From: Caldithrix sp964598255
GTDB taxonomy: Bacteria; Calditrichota; Calditrichia; Calditrichales; Calditrichaceae
Reading direction: 5' to 3'
Length of the DNA: 38,607 nt
Assembly (NCBI GenBank): GCA_964598255.1
Contig: CAZRBA010000040.1
Coordinates: forward strand, 1 to 38,607
Position 1 is the first letter of the stretch, and each line of letters starts with the position of its first letter. Of the stretch, positions 17,115 to 25,260 are shown piece by piece. The notes under the pieces are model-generated. The model saw only the letters and a list, made by a program, of their open reading frames with translations. It was not told the DNA's origin and did no database searches. The position numbers and the translations under genes are program-made.

Positions 17115-17950
17115 ATTGCCTCCTTCAGTTCTTTTATGCGCGTGTAGGAATACACCGGTCCTTCCTGACAGACATAAGAATCATTAATTTGGCAATGACC
17201 GCATTTACCAACACCGCATTTCATTCTGCGCTCAAGCGACATATAAATATTGGCATCCGGTAATCGTTTTGCCTTTAAGGCCATCAAAACAAATTTGTAC
17301 ATTACCGGCGGCCCTACAATCGTAGCAATGGTATTATCCAAATCCAGATTTAACGGAGGAATAAGAGTGGTAATAACTCCCACGTTTCCCTGCCATTGCT
17401 CATCCGGCCGATCGACCGTTATATGAAATTCCACATCATCCCGCTTGCTCCACTCTTCTATTTCCGCAGGATATAAAATTTCCTTGGGATTTTTTGCACC
17501 GTACAAAATAATTAAACGACCGTAATCTTCGCGTTTATCCATGGTGTATTCGATTAACGATTTTAACGGCGCCAAACCGATCCCACCGGCAACAAACAAT
17601 ATATCTTTACCTTTAAACAGGTTGACATCGAAACCATGGCCGAACGGACCGCGAATGCCAATTTGACTTCCGGCTTCCAAACGATGCATTTTATCGGTTA
17701 AACGTCCGGCTCGGCGAACCGTTAGTTCAAAACCATGAGACCGGGTTGGCGAAGAGCTGATAGATATGGGCGCTTCGCCAAATCCAAAAATCGAAACTTC
17801 TACAAATTGGCCGGGCTGATGGTTTAATTTTTGATTGCGCGGCAATTTAATCCAAAAACGTTTTTCACTTAGTGTTAACGTTTCTACTTGCGTAATGGTG
17901 GCAATTACAGGCGTATACAAATCTTTGCTTTTTTGAGCTACGTTTTCCAT
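17111..17950 (-). CDS. hydG: Hydrogenase gamma subunit, FAD/NAD(P)-binding and [2Fe-2S]
   Basis: 279 residues of the ferredoxin-NADP reductase-like fold. The FAD-binding part is about residues 12-110 (PGQFVEVSIFGFGEAPISISS). The NAD(P)-binding part is about 115-235 (ILFVAGGIGLAPLKSLI, IVGPPVMYKFV). A C-terminal [2Fe-2S] motif, CGVGKCGHC followed by a fourth Cys in YVCQEGP, is typical of the PyrK/HydG group. It is where NAD(P)H would exchange electrons with the hydrogenase. The ribosome site AAAGGA precedes the ATG; the gap from hydB is 17 bases, and it overlaps hydD by 4 bp. Confidence 0.92.
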   Translation of the reverse strand: MENVAQKSKDLYTPVIATITQVETLTLSEKRFWIKLPRNQKLNHQPGQFVEVSIFGFGEAPISISSSPTRSHGFELTVRRAGRLTDKMHRLEAGSQIGIRGPFGHGFDVNLFKGKDILFVAGGIGLAPLKSLIEYTMDKREDYGRLIILYGAKNPKEILYPAEIEEWSKRDDVEFHITVDRPDEQWQGNVGVITTLIPPLNLDLDNTIATIVGPPVMYKFVLMALKAKRLPDANIYMSLERRMKCGVGKCGHCQINDSYVCQEGPVYSYTRIKELKEAI

Positions 17951-17967
17951 AGGTTTTTTCCTTTGAT

Positions 17968-19041
17968 TTATGACATCGTTACGGGAACACCCTGTTGCTG
18001 CCTGTTGTAATCGTCAATTAAATCGTTGACAATTTCTACCAAACTTATTTTAGCCGGACAAAAATAAGAACAACGACCGCAACCGACACAATGCAATTCT
18101 CCTGATTTTTCGGTCAGATATTTGAACTTACGATATAACCGATGACGCGTCCGGCTGTTTAAACCAGGGCGAAAGTTTTCGCCTCCGGCTACCTGCGCAA
18201 AAGGGTTCAACATGCAACTGTCCCAAGTACGTTCGCGCTTTCCCTGCACTACATTTAGTTCCACTTCGTCCGTAACATCAAAACAAAAACAGGTAGAGCA
18301 AAGCAAATTACAGGTACCACAACCCAAACAACGTTCGGCTATCTTTTTCCAAACGGAAGAATCGTAAACGTAATTGAAAATTTGGGGCAAACGATTGTGA
18401 TGCATTTTAAGTTTTTTCTTTGTTTTGGGGCGCTCGTATTGCAACTCGGCATCCAGTGGCAAGCCTTTACCAAATTCCTCCATTAATTGCCTTCCTGTTT
18501 CGTCCACCTCGAACACCAAAAAACCTTTTTCAGCAGGTACCATAAATAAGGCAAAACCCGTCGTATCGTAAATATCAATACCAAGGTCTTCAGCAAAGTG
18601 AAATTCATCCGGTTCATAAGCCATTCCGATAAAAATCGATTTGGCACGTCGGATAAAATAATTGGACTCCGGATTTTCACGCCGAAAACTGTAATCCAAC
18701 AAGGTAATGGCCTTCATATCATAAGAATGAATTCCCAGAAAGATTTTTTCTTCCGCTTCTATTTCCGCTTTTTTTATTCTGGGCTTACCGTTAAGCTCAA
18801 ATTCCAGCAATGTCTCCCGCGGAGGCAAAAAGAATTTTTTAAGCGGTTGTATGGTACGGTTGTAATTAAGTACCACTTCGTCCGGATTTTCAATTACCTG
18901 AAACGAAAATGATTTTTCGCCTTTGCGATGTGGCGCAATGAGCTTGGCTTTGCCCATTAAAAAATGAATGAAGCGCCGTGTGGTGTTCTGATCGAAAAAA
19001 TAACGTTTCATCTCGGAAATATCTTTTCTTTGTTGATCCAT
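17968..19041 (-). CDS. hydB: Hydrogenase beta subunit, dicluster [4Fe-4S] protein
   Basis: 357 residues, first gene of the operon. The N-terminal two-thirds matches the hydrogenase/sulfur-reductase beta family (FLGIHSYDMKAITLLD, IFIGMAYEPDEFHF). The C-terminal third has two ferredoxin-like cluster motifs: CLGCGTCNLLCSTCFCF and CVGCGRCSYFCPAKIS. It forms the electron-transfer and sulfur-reducing end of the HydBGDA complex in characterised relatives. The ribosome site AGGGA lies 8 bases before the ATG. A TATAAT box and a Rex-like palindrome lie just upstream (19066-19100). It is one continuous operon with the next five genes. Confidence 0.92.
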   Translation of the reverse strand: MDQQRKDISEMKRYFFDQNTTRRFIHFLMGKAKLIAPHRKGEKSFSFQVIENPDEVVLNYNRTIQPLKKFFLPPRETLLEFELNGKPRIKKAEIEAEEKIFLGIHSYDMKAITLLDYSFRRENPESNYFIRRAKSIFIGMAYEPDEFHFAEDLGIDIYDTTGFALFMVPAEKGFLVFEVDETGRQLMEEFGKGLPLDAELQYERPKTKKKLKMHHNRLPQIFNYVYDSSVWKKIAERCLGCGTCNLLCSTCFCFDVTDEVELNVVQGKRERTWDSCMLNPFAQVAGGENFRPGLNSRTRHRLYRKFKYLTEKSGELHCVGCGRCSYFCPAKISLVEIVNDLIDDYNRQQQGVPVTMS

Positions 19042-19611
19042 GATCTATTCCCTGCTTGATTTGTTCTGTTAAATATTTCACAAATTTTGTGCCAATTATA
19101 ATCACCTTAAATCAAAATTCATAATTGACTGTAAATTAATAAGATGCAAAACCTGATCGGTAATTTTCATTTTTCCTTTTTTTCCTACTTTTTGCAAAAT
19201 TCCGCTTTGTATTCTCAAATTTCGGAATAGAACCGCCGGTTTATTTACGCTTTACTATTCTTTTCGATTCGGTTTGTGTTTTACGATTTTCGGTAGGTTT
19301 GCCTCGGATTTGAGAGCTAAAAGGTAAAACGCATACATATCAAACAGTATTTTCGTATTCAAACCGTTTTTCGAAAACAGCACTTTTCAAGAATACTCCC
19401 TGCCTTGACCTGTTTTCCGAACTCAATTTTAACCGTTTTTAATACCGAACGCTTAACACACTCAAAAAAATCGAAGAATGTATTTACCATTCATGCACAC
19501 TTTTTTAATTTGCATTTGTGCTTTTTTACGATTGCATATCTAAAGAATCTTCCCGATATTCTTTATTGAATTTTTAATCAGAAATCGGAAACAATATTTT
19601 CACCATTATGG
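19042..19611. other. Divergent intergenic region between hydB and the protein kinase gene
   Basis: 570 bases, AT-rich, with promoters expected for both directions. The hydB side has the TATAAT and Rex-like site described separately. The kinase side shows no clear ribosome site or -10/-35 pair. A small palindrome AACCGCCGGTT lies near 19232. I found no tRNA, no credible short ORF with a ribosome site and no repeat array. Confidence 0.6.
19066..19100 (-). promoter_or_regulatory. Candidate hydB promoter with Rex-like operator
   Basis: Read on the minus strand, a perfect TATAAT (19100-19095) would place the transcription start near 19088. Directly downstream, 19083-19066 reads TTGTGAAATATTTAACAG, which matches the Rex consensus TTGTGAANNNNTTCACAA at 12 of the 14 specified positions. 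The site ends 24 bases before the hydB ATG. A recognisable -35 hexamer at 17 bp is not obvious. Rex senses NADH/NAD+ and represses fermentation and hydrogenase genes in several phyla, so the fit is functional as well as sequence-based, but no rex gene is in the window. Confidence 0.45.
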
Positions 19612-21954
19612 ATGAGTCTTGAATTTATGGAAAGTAAACGGTTTATCGGAAAGGTTTTTCGCCACTTTCGTATTTTAGAGCCTTTAGGCCATGGCGGCAT
19701 GGGGTTGGTATTTAAAGCGTTAAATACGCATTTAAACAAAATCGTTGCTATTAAAATGATTGCCCCCGGGCTTGCTTTGAACGAGAAACTACTCAACCGT
19801 TTTAAAACCGAAGCCTTGGCTTTGGCCCGGCTGGAAAACCCGCATATTGTACGCATTCTGGATCTATTGGAAGATCAGGGGCAATGGTTTATTGTTATGG
19901 AATACATTGAGGGAGAAACCCTTCAACAGCGTTTAAAGGACAAACGCCCGTTGCGTTTAAGCGAGGCTTTTGATATTACTTTACAAATTTTATCCGCCTT
20001 GCAACATGCACATTCTGCCAGCATCATTCATCGCGATATTAAACCGAGCAATATTTTACTTACCAAGGATAACACGGTAAAAGTAACCGATTTTGGTCTT
20101 GCTAAAATTCAAGCCAATTCGCTGGTACACACGCAGCACTCGGCGGTTGGCGGCACGCTGTATTACATGTCGCCTGAACAAATCCGCAGTTTAAAAGAAA
20201 CGGATCATCGAACCGATATTTATTCATTGGGAATTACCGTTTACCAAATGATTACGGGACGCATTCCTTTTGACCCGCACCAAACGGATTTTGACATTCG
20301 CGAAGCCATTGTACGTCGCCAGTTTCCGAAACCGTCAACATTTAATCCTTACCTGCCGCCGGAAATGGATGAATTGGTCATGAAAGCCATTGCCAAAAAT
20401 CCGGATGACCGCTTTCAATCTGCCGTTGAAATGTACCAAGAAATGGAACGTTTAAAGGAAAAGCTGGCTGGCAAACTGGATCAGGAAATTAATTACGACT
20501 CCGAAATTGAGAATGAAATTAATTTCACCGATTATCCTTTTAATATTCAAGAAGACTTTTCCGGCGAATCATCCCTTCCTTCCATTCCGGTTCACGAAGG
20601 GACTCCGCCACCTAAAAACGACGCGCACCCTCAACCCTCCGACAAGCCTTCCGGCGAAACCCCGACGGGAGGCCAAGCATTTGTACCTCCTGCCCAAGCA
20701 AAAGGATTCAAAAAAAAATATCTGTGGCTTGCCTTTTTTTCTCTGGCCTTTTTGATATTTGTTTTTTATTATTTAGCAACCAAACCCGCAGCAAAAAGCA
20801 ACGCCTACCTGACCATCGTTTCCGACCCGGCCCAGGCAACCGTCCGTATTAACGATCAAATAATAGGCGTAACCCCCGTAGACTCTCTGCCAATTTCAGC
20901 GGGAACTTTACGCATTCATTTGCAAAAGGAGGGCTTTGCCGCCAAAGACACTGTTTTCAATGCAATAGCCGGAAGCATTTACCGGTTAAACATCGGTTTG
21001 CAACAGTTACCCTCTCCCGAATCCGTAACAAAACCTGCTACCACGCCCCCTCCCGTCATCAACAAACCCAAAATCAGCATGCCGGTTGCCGTGCAATTAT
21101 CGTTTTCTTCCCAACCTGCTGGTGCCACCATTTCGGTTAATGGCAAACCATTGGGAAGAACCCCGTTAACCCGTACGTTTAAATCCAACCGACAGTTAAT
21201 CGTAAAAATCGCCAAAACAGGTTATCAAAGCCAAACCGATACCATCTTTGTCACCACAAAAAGCAAACACCGTTTTAATTACTTATTATTGCCGGAGCCG
21301 GTTACCTTAACCGTGCGAACCAATATCGCGAATAGTCAATTAAAAGTAGATGGCCATAGCTACAAAATAACGGGCAAAAGCAAATCGCTACCATTAAAAC
21401 CGGGCAGTCATGCTCTTTTTGTGCAAAAACACGGCTTTTCTTCTGCACAAAAAATAATTACGCTTAAAGCCAATACGCCGATGACCGTTACATTTAATTT
21501 AAAACCCCTAAAAAGCAAACTTAATGTTTTGGTTTTACCATGGGGCAACATTTCCATTGACGGCAAATTACGAAAACGCGAAAGTAATATTCGCGAAACC
21601 TTTGTTTTACCGGTAGGCCGACACAAATTAAAAGTAGAACATCCCGACTACGGAATTTGCACGCAAGTTGTAAATTTAACACCCGATTCCGTTACCTCGC
21701 TTGTATTTGATTTTAACAAACCCGTTCCGGTACGCGTGGTTGCTTTTGACCAATCGGGAAACCCGCAATATGCTCAAATTTTGGTAGACGGCAAAGCCAC
21801 GGACCAATACACACCCGGTCTGATCAAGCTATCCATCGGTCGGCATCAAATTTCGGTGCGTAAAAAGGGATTTCTTGTTGAAAACAACGCGCAAATCATT
21901 ATGGTTCTTCCGAATAAAAATCCGCTTCTAAAATTTAAACTTTTTAAAGAATAG
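19612..21954 (+). CDS. Membrane Ser/Thr protein kinase with PEGA domains
   Basis: 780 residues. The Hanks-type kinase domain (about 17-285) is intact: Gly loop LGHGGMGLVF, Lys48 in VAIKMI, catalytic HRDIKPSN with D142, DFGLAK with D160, and the activation-segment GTLYYMSPEQ. An acidic/Pro-rich juxtamembrane stretch (about 290-370) leads to one membrane helix (about 378-394, YLWLAFFSLAFLIFVFYYLA). The extracytoplasmic part holds about five PEGA-type beta repeats (for example AQATVRINDQIIGVTPVD and GATISVNGKPLGRTPL), thought to bind envelope components. The start is uncertain: ATG 19612 and ATG 19627 both lack a good ribosome site. It is monocistronic and closed by a terminator at 22023-22047. 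Confidence 0.9.
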   Translation: MSLEFMESKRFIGKVFRHFRILEPLGHGGMGLVFKALNTHLNKIVAIKMIAPGLALNEKLLNRFKTEALALARLENPHIVRILDLLEDQGQWFIVMEYIEGETLQQRLKDKRPLRLSEAFDITLQILSALQHAHSASIIHRDIKPSNILLTKDNTVKVTDFGLAKIQANSLVHTQHSAVGGTLYYMSPEQIRSLKETDHRTDIYSLGITVYQMITGRIPFDPHQTDFDIREAIVRRQFPKPSTFNPYLPPEMDELVMKAIAKNPDDRFQSAVEMYQEMERLKEKLAGKLDQEINYDSEIENEINFTDYPFNIQEDFSGESSLPSIPVHEGTPPPKNDAHPQPSDKPSGETPTGGQAFVPPAQAKGFKKKYLWLAFFSLAFLIFVFYYLATKPAAKSNAYLTIVSDPAQATVRINDQIIGVTPVDSLPISAGTLRIHLQKEGFAAKDTVFNAIAGSIYRLNIGLQQLPSPESVTKPATTPPPVINKPKISMPVAVQLSFSSQPAGATISVNGKPLGRTPLTRTFKSNRQLIVKIAKTGYQSQTDTIFVTTKSKHRFNYLLLPEPVTLTVRTNIANSQLKVDGHSYKITGKSKSLPLKPGSHALFVQKHGFSSAQKIITLKANTPMTVTFNLKPLKSKLNVLVLPWGNISIDGKLRKRESNIRETFVLPVGRHKLKVEHPDYGICTQVVNLTPDSVTSLVFDFNKPVPVRVVAFDQSGNPQYAQILVDGKATDQYTPGLIKLSIGRHQISVRKKGFLVENNAQIIMVLPNKNPLLKFKLFKE

Positions 21955-22022
21955 TAATTCGGAAAGCAGACGCAAATCAATTATCGTATCGGGATTGAAA
22001 GGGGAAATCGTTGCTCTTTATT

Positions 22023-22047
22023 CGTTTGCTTTGCAGACGTTTTTTTT
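22023..22047 (+). terminator. Rho-independent terminator after the PEGA kinase
   Basis: CGTTTGC (22023-22029) pairs with GCAGACG (22033-22039), with one G-T wobble across a TTT loop, followed at once by eight Ts. Confidence 0.88.
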
Positions 22048-22313
22048 AGCGACTGCACACACTATTAAAAGAAAAAAATGGCCTGCCTGGGAAATGGCCT
22101 ACTTCAAAGTTCTTTTAACCCGCATACTTTAAAATCACAACCAAAATTTTAGGGCGGCTTTTTTAAATTTTTTTATTTTAGTCGTTCGTTTTTTCCGGTC
22201 CCGAACGTTTTTCCGTCTTTGAGATCTCCCGAAAAAATTTATCTTATTGGGAAAATTTTCATATATTATGGCATCCCTTAATTCGGATTTGTAAAATGGC
22301 AAATTGATTGGTG

Positions 22314-22338
22314 TGTGTACTTTGCCTGAGCGTACACA
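22314..22338. promoter_or_regulatory. Inverted repeat upstream of the RegB-like kinase
   Basis: TGTGTAC (22314-22320) and GTACACA (22332-22338) form a perfect 7-bp inverted repeat around an 11-base spacer, 56 bases before the kinase ATG. No T tract follows, so an operator or leader hairpin is more likely than a terminator. Confidence 0.35.
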
Positions 22339-22393
22339 ACGGTAAAGGGCAAGTACGATTTAGTGAAAAATTTAACCATAGCCGGGCATTGGC

Positions 22394-23743
22394 ATGAATG
22401 AAAAATCTCGTTTTTTCTCGATCGGTGATTTTTTCCCTTTTTTAGACGTGGGAATTTTGCAAGATCGTCTCGGTTGGTCGGTTAAATTACGCTGGTTGGC
22501 CATTATCGGTTACTTTTTTGCCACCCTTTCCGCTTACTTCTTTTTCGACTTCAAAATCCCTTACCAAAGAATCTGGCTTACGCTGTTGGTTCTTTTGCTT
22601 ATTAATCTCGGTTACTACATTCTCCAATTGCGCGTGCAAAAATTTTCTTTTTTGGCCGAGCTTTCCTTATTAAGCTTACACATTGTGGTCGATCTTCTCT
22701 TTCTTTCGCTTTTATTGCATTTTTCGGGCGGCATCGAGAACCCCATTTATTTGTTCTACCTTTTTCACGTGGTACTAAGCAGCATCGTATTTCCCAAACG
22801 CTTGCCGTATTTGTTCTCGACTTTGGTAGTCGTTTTGTTTTTTTTGCTGATTTATTCGGAATATTCCGGTTTTCTGCCGCATTACTCACTATTCGATTCC
22901 GATCTTTACGCCAACAAAACAGCCATCGAACTTACATTAATCGTGTTTACCCTCACGGTTTATGTTACCACCTACATTTGCCTTACATTCATGCAAATTT
23001 ACCGCCACAGCAAACAGGTAATCGACGAACAAAATCGTCAATTACAAAAAATAACCGAACAAAAATTGAACTTTTTCCGGTTCGCTTCCCATGAATTAAA
23101 GTCTCCGTTGGTAGCCATAAAAACATCCGTCGATACCGTTTTAGCATCGTTTGGTGCCAAATTAGAACCGGTGGCCCTCAATTTGTTAGAGCGTTCATCC
23201 ATTCGGGCCGAACAAATGTTAACCATTATTAAAGAATTGCTTGAACTTTCACGTTCCGGAGAATTTGCCGATAAAGATAAAATCGAAACGATTTTTCCCG
23301 CACAGGTTTTGCAAGAAGTGGTGGCGCAAGAAAAAGTACTGGCCGAAGCAAAACAAATCGGAATCGAGTTTGATAATACATTAAACAATATTACATTACG
23401 GATGGTCAAAAGCGATTTGGAGAAGGTGCTGCGCAATTTGGTTAACAATGCCATCCGCTACACCCCGGAAGGCGGCAAAATCGAAATATCCGCACAAAAA
23501 CAGGCGGACAAAATTAGAATAGCCATCAAAGACACGGGTATCGGTATTCCCAAAGAAGATTTGCCCAAAATCTTCGATGAATTTTATCGTTCCAAAAATG
23601 CGCGCGAACTGATTCATTTTGGCAGTGGATTGGGCCTGAGTTTGGTCAAACAGATCGTTGAAAGGTATCGCGGCAAAATAGAAGTTCAATCCGAACTTAA
23701 TAAAGGGACAACATTTATCGTTACGTTTCCGACTAAAAAATAA
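22394..23743 (+). CDS. Six-helix sensor histidine kinase, RegB/PrrB-like input
   Basis: 449 residues. About six membrane helices occupy residues 30-205, with GGIENP (112-117) in the position of the GGXXNPF quinone-contact motif known from RegB/PrrB. A short coiled linker leads to HisKA with His233 in RFASHELKSPLVAIKTS. The ATPase domain has N box RNLVNNAIRYT, G1 KDTGIGIP and G2 GSGLGLSLVKQI. The redox Cys that RegB carries after the H box is absent. An in-frame stop at 22379 fixes the start near ATG 22394, although the ribosome site is poor. No response regulator is adjacent; an ACT-domain gene follows after 33 bases. Redox sensing is an inference from the membrane motif. Confidence 0.88.
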   Translation: MNEKSRFFSIGDFFPFLDVGILQDRLGWSVKLRWLAIIGYFFATLSAYFFFDFKIPYQRIWLTLLVLLLINLGYYILQLRVQKFSFLAELSLLSLHIVVDLLFLSLLLHFSGGIENPIYLFYLFHVVLSSIVFPKRLPYLFSTLVVVLFFLLIYSEYSGFLPHYSLFDSDLYANKTAIELTLIVFTLTVYVTTYICLTFMQIYRHSKQVIDEQNRQLQKITEQKLNFFRFASHELKSPLVAIKTSVDTVLASFGAKLEPVALNLLERSSIRAEQMLTIIKELLELSRSGEFADKDKIETIFPAQVLQEVVAQEKVLAEAKQIGIEFDNTLNNITLRMVKSDLEKVLRNLVNNAIRYTPEGGKIEISAQKQADKIRIAIKDTGIGIPKEDLPKIFDEFYRSKNARELIHFGSGLGLSLVKQIVERYRGKIEVQSELNKGTTFIVTFPTKK

Positions 23744-23776
23744 AAAAATCGAATAAACGCAGGATGGAGAAAGACA

Positions 23777-24244
23777 ATGAAGATTAAAATCGGCGGGATT
23801 GTAGATCAGCAAAATTTAACCATGTACGGCATTACCTCTTTAAAAGACCGGCCCGGTTCGGCTGCCGAGGTTTTGAATCTTTTGGCCAAAGAAAACATTA
23901 ACATCGAATACATTACTGAAGGCGGTTGCAAAAACGATTCGGCCACTATGATATTTTGCGTGGATTCCGAAATGGCACCCAAAGTTGACGAAATCATCAA
24001 GCGGGATGTGGAAGAGCACACACAAAAAATCCGCAAATGCGAATACGTTTGTATTTTGGGCGTGTACGGCCCGCACTTTCGCGAAAAACCGGCCATCGCC
24101 GCCCATTTTTGTCAGGCATTGGGCGAGGCAGGTGTAAATATTTTAGGGCTTTCCAGCAGTATTTCGACAATTTCGGCCATTATCGATATTCGAGAACACG
24201 ACAAAGCGTTAAATGCCCTGATGGACGTATTTGAATTACCGTAA
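23777..24244 (+). CDS. ACT-domain regulatory protein
   Basis: 155 residues with two ACT-type alpha/beta units: about 16-85 (YGITSLKDRPGSAAEVLNLLAKENINIEYI) and about 88-155 (VCILGVYGPHFREKPAIAAHFCQALGEAGVNILGLSSS). The second resembles the ligand-binding ACT of aspartokinase. There is no catalytic domain, so it is probably a stand-alone amino-acid-binding regulator. A good ribosome site (GGAGAAAGAC) precedes the ATG, 33 bases after the sensor kinase, so it is likely co-transcribed. The ligand is unknown. Confidence 0.85.
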   Translation: MKIKIGGIVDQQNLTMYGITSLKDRPGSAAEVLNLLAKENINIEYITEGGCKNDSATMIFCVDSEMAPKVDEIIKRDVEEHTQKIRKCEYVCILGVYGPHFREKPAIAAHFCQALGEAGVNILGLSSSISTISAIIDIREHDKALNALMDVFELP

Positions 24245-24287
24245 ACCGCTCGCTTAACGGTACAAAAGAAAAATCCGCTTGCTCATT

Positions 24288-25076
24288 TTACATAGTACCG
24301 GAATACAATCCGCCGTCTACCTGAACGGTTGTACCGGTTATGTAAGAGGCGCGCTCCGAAGCCAAATAAGCAATTAATCCCGCTAAATCATCGGGTTGAC
24401 CGAGACGGTGCAAAGGAATTTTTTCTTCCCAGGCGGCTAAAACCGCCTGACGCGGTTGGCCTTCTTCCATCCGCTTGCGAATAATGCGCTCCAAACCATC
24501 GGTCAGATGGTAACCCGGAGCAACATTATTCACCGTAATGCCGAACGGACCTAGTTCCATCGATAATGTTTTAGCCAATCCGACAACCGCCAGGCGCAAA
24601 GCGTTGGAATAAATCAAACGCTCTACAGGCGCTTTAACCGAAACGGAAGTAATGTTAATGATGCGCCCGAAACGTTGTTTTTTCATTAGCGGCAAAACTT
24701 TGCGCACACTGCGCACCACCCCCATAAAAGTAACTTGATACCAGTAGTGCCATTCTTCGTCCGTAGTCTCTGCAAAATTTTTAACCGGAGGTCCACCGGC
24801 ATTGGTTACCAAAATATCCGCACCACCCTGTTCGCCGATAGCCTGTTCAATAAACGATTCCAACTCGGATTTATCGGCAATATCGGCCTTTCGGGCAAAC
24901 ACGGGAACATGGTATCGGCTTTTTATTTGCGCGGCAGTTTTTTGCAGTTGCTCTTCATTCCGGGCACAAACGGCCAGTGCACAACCTTCACCTGCCAACG
25001 CTTGCGCTGCCGCCTTGCCCAGTCCTTTACTGGCAGCCAAAACGATCGCTTTTTTACCTTTCAAACCAAAATCCAT
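24288..25076 (-). CDS. SDR-family protein with atypical catalytic tetrad
   Basis: 262 residues of short-chain dehydrogenase/reductase fold. The cofactor loop reads AASKGLG (14-20) in place of TGxxxGIG. NAG is present at 92-94, Ser144 in NITSVS and Tyr156 in YSNAL, but the Lys expected four residues after Tyr is Leu160. The N-terminal and C-terminal SDR features (NNVAPGYHLTDG, YITGTTVQVDGGLYSG) are normal. This matches the pattern of a known BKR-like subgroup that deviates from the canonical tetrad. AGGAG lies 5 bases before the ATG. It is divergent from the AtuA/DUF1446 gene; its 3' end converges on the ACT gene (43-base gap). Confidence 0.88.
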   Translation of the reverse strand: MDFGLKGKKAIVLAASKGLGKAAAQALAGEGCALAVCARNEEQLQKTAAQIKSRYHVPVFARKADIADKSELESFIEQAIGEQGGADILVTNAGGPPVKNFAETTDEEWHYWYQVTFMGVVRSVRKVLPLMKKQRFGRIINITSVSVKAPVERLIYSNALRLAVVGLAKTLSMELGPFGITVNNVAPGYHLTDGLERIIRKRMEEGQPRQAVLAAWEEKIPLHRLGQPDDLAGLIAYLASERASYITGTTVQVDGGLYSGTM

Positions 25077-25260
25077 AGCACTCCTAATTTTAACGATTTT
25101 TGTGATTTACTCTACAGAACACATTTGGTTTTAAAATGAATCCGTTTTAACTTAGTAATCATAAATTTGATTTAAATTAGCAAAAATTTACCGTAAACGA
25201 AATAGCGAATTTCCGAAAATCGTTTTTGTCTCATTTTTTGGAATGACAGGAGTGTAAAAA

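Larger units (their letters stand above)
21955..22393. other. Intergenic region with terminator and possible operator
   Basis: 439 bases. It holds the kinase terminator (22023-22047) and an inverted repeat at 22314-22338. Between them is AT-rich DNA with no credible gene; a 24-codon ORF from 22078 lacks a ribosome site. A promoter for the downstream sensor kinase must lie here, but I cannot fix it. Confidence 0.6.

Noticed and set aside
19077..19096. Sigma-54-like element TTGGCAC-N5-TTGTG before hydB
   Set aside because: The near-invariant GC at -12 is GT; the TATAAT/Rex reading fits better. It is kept only as an alternative.
22078..22152. 24-codon ORF and an AAATGGCCT direct repeat between the PEGA kinase and the sensor kinase genes
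   Set aside because: It has only an A-rich leader with no ribosome site, and the repeat is short enough to be chance.
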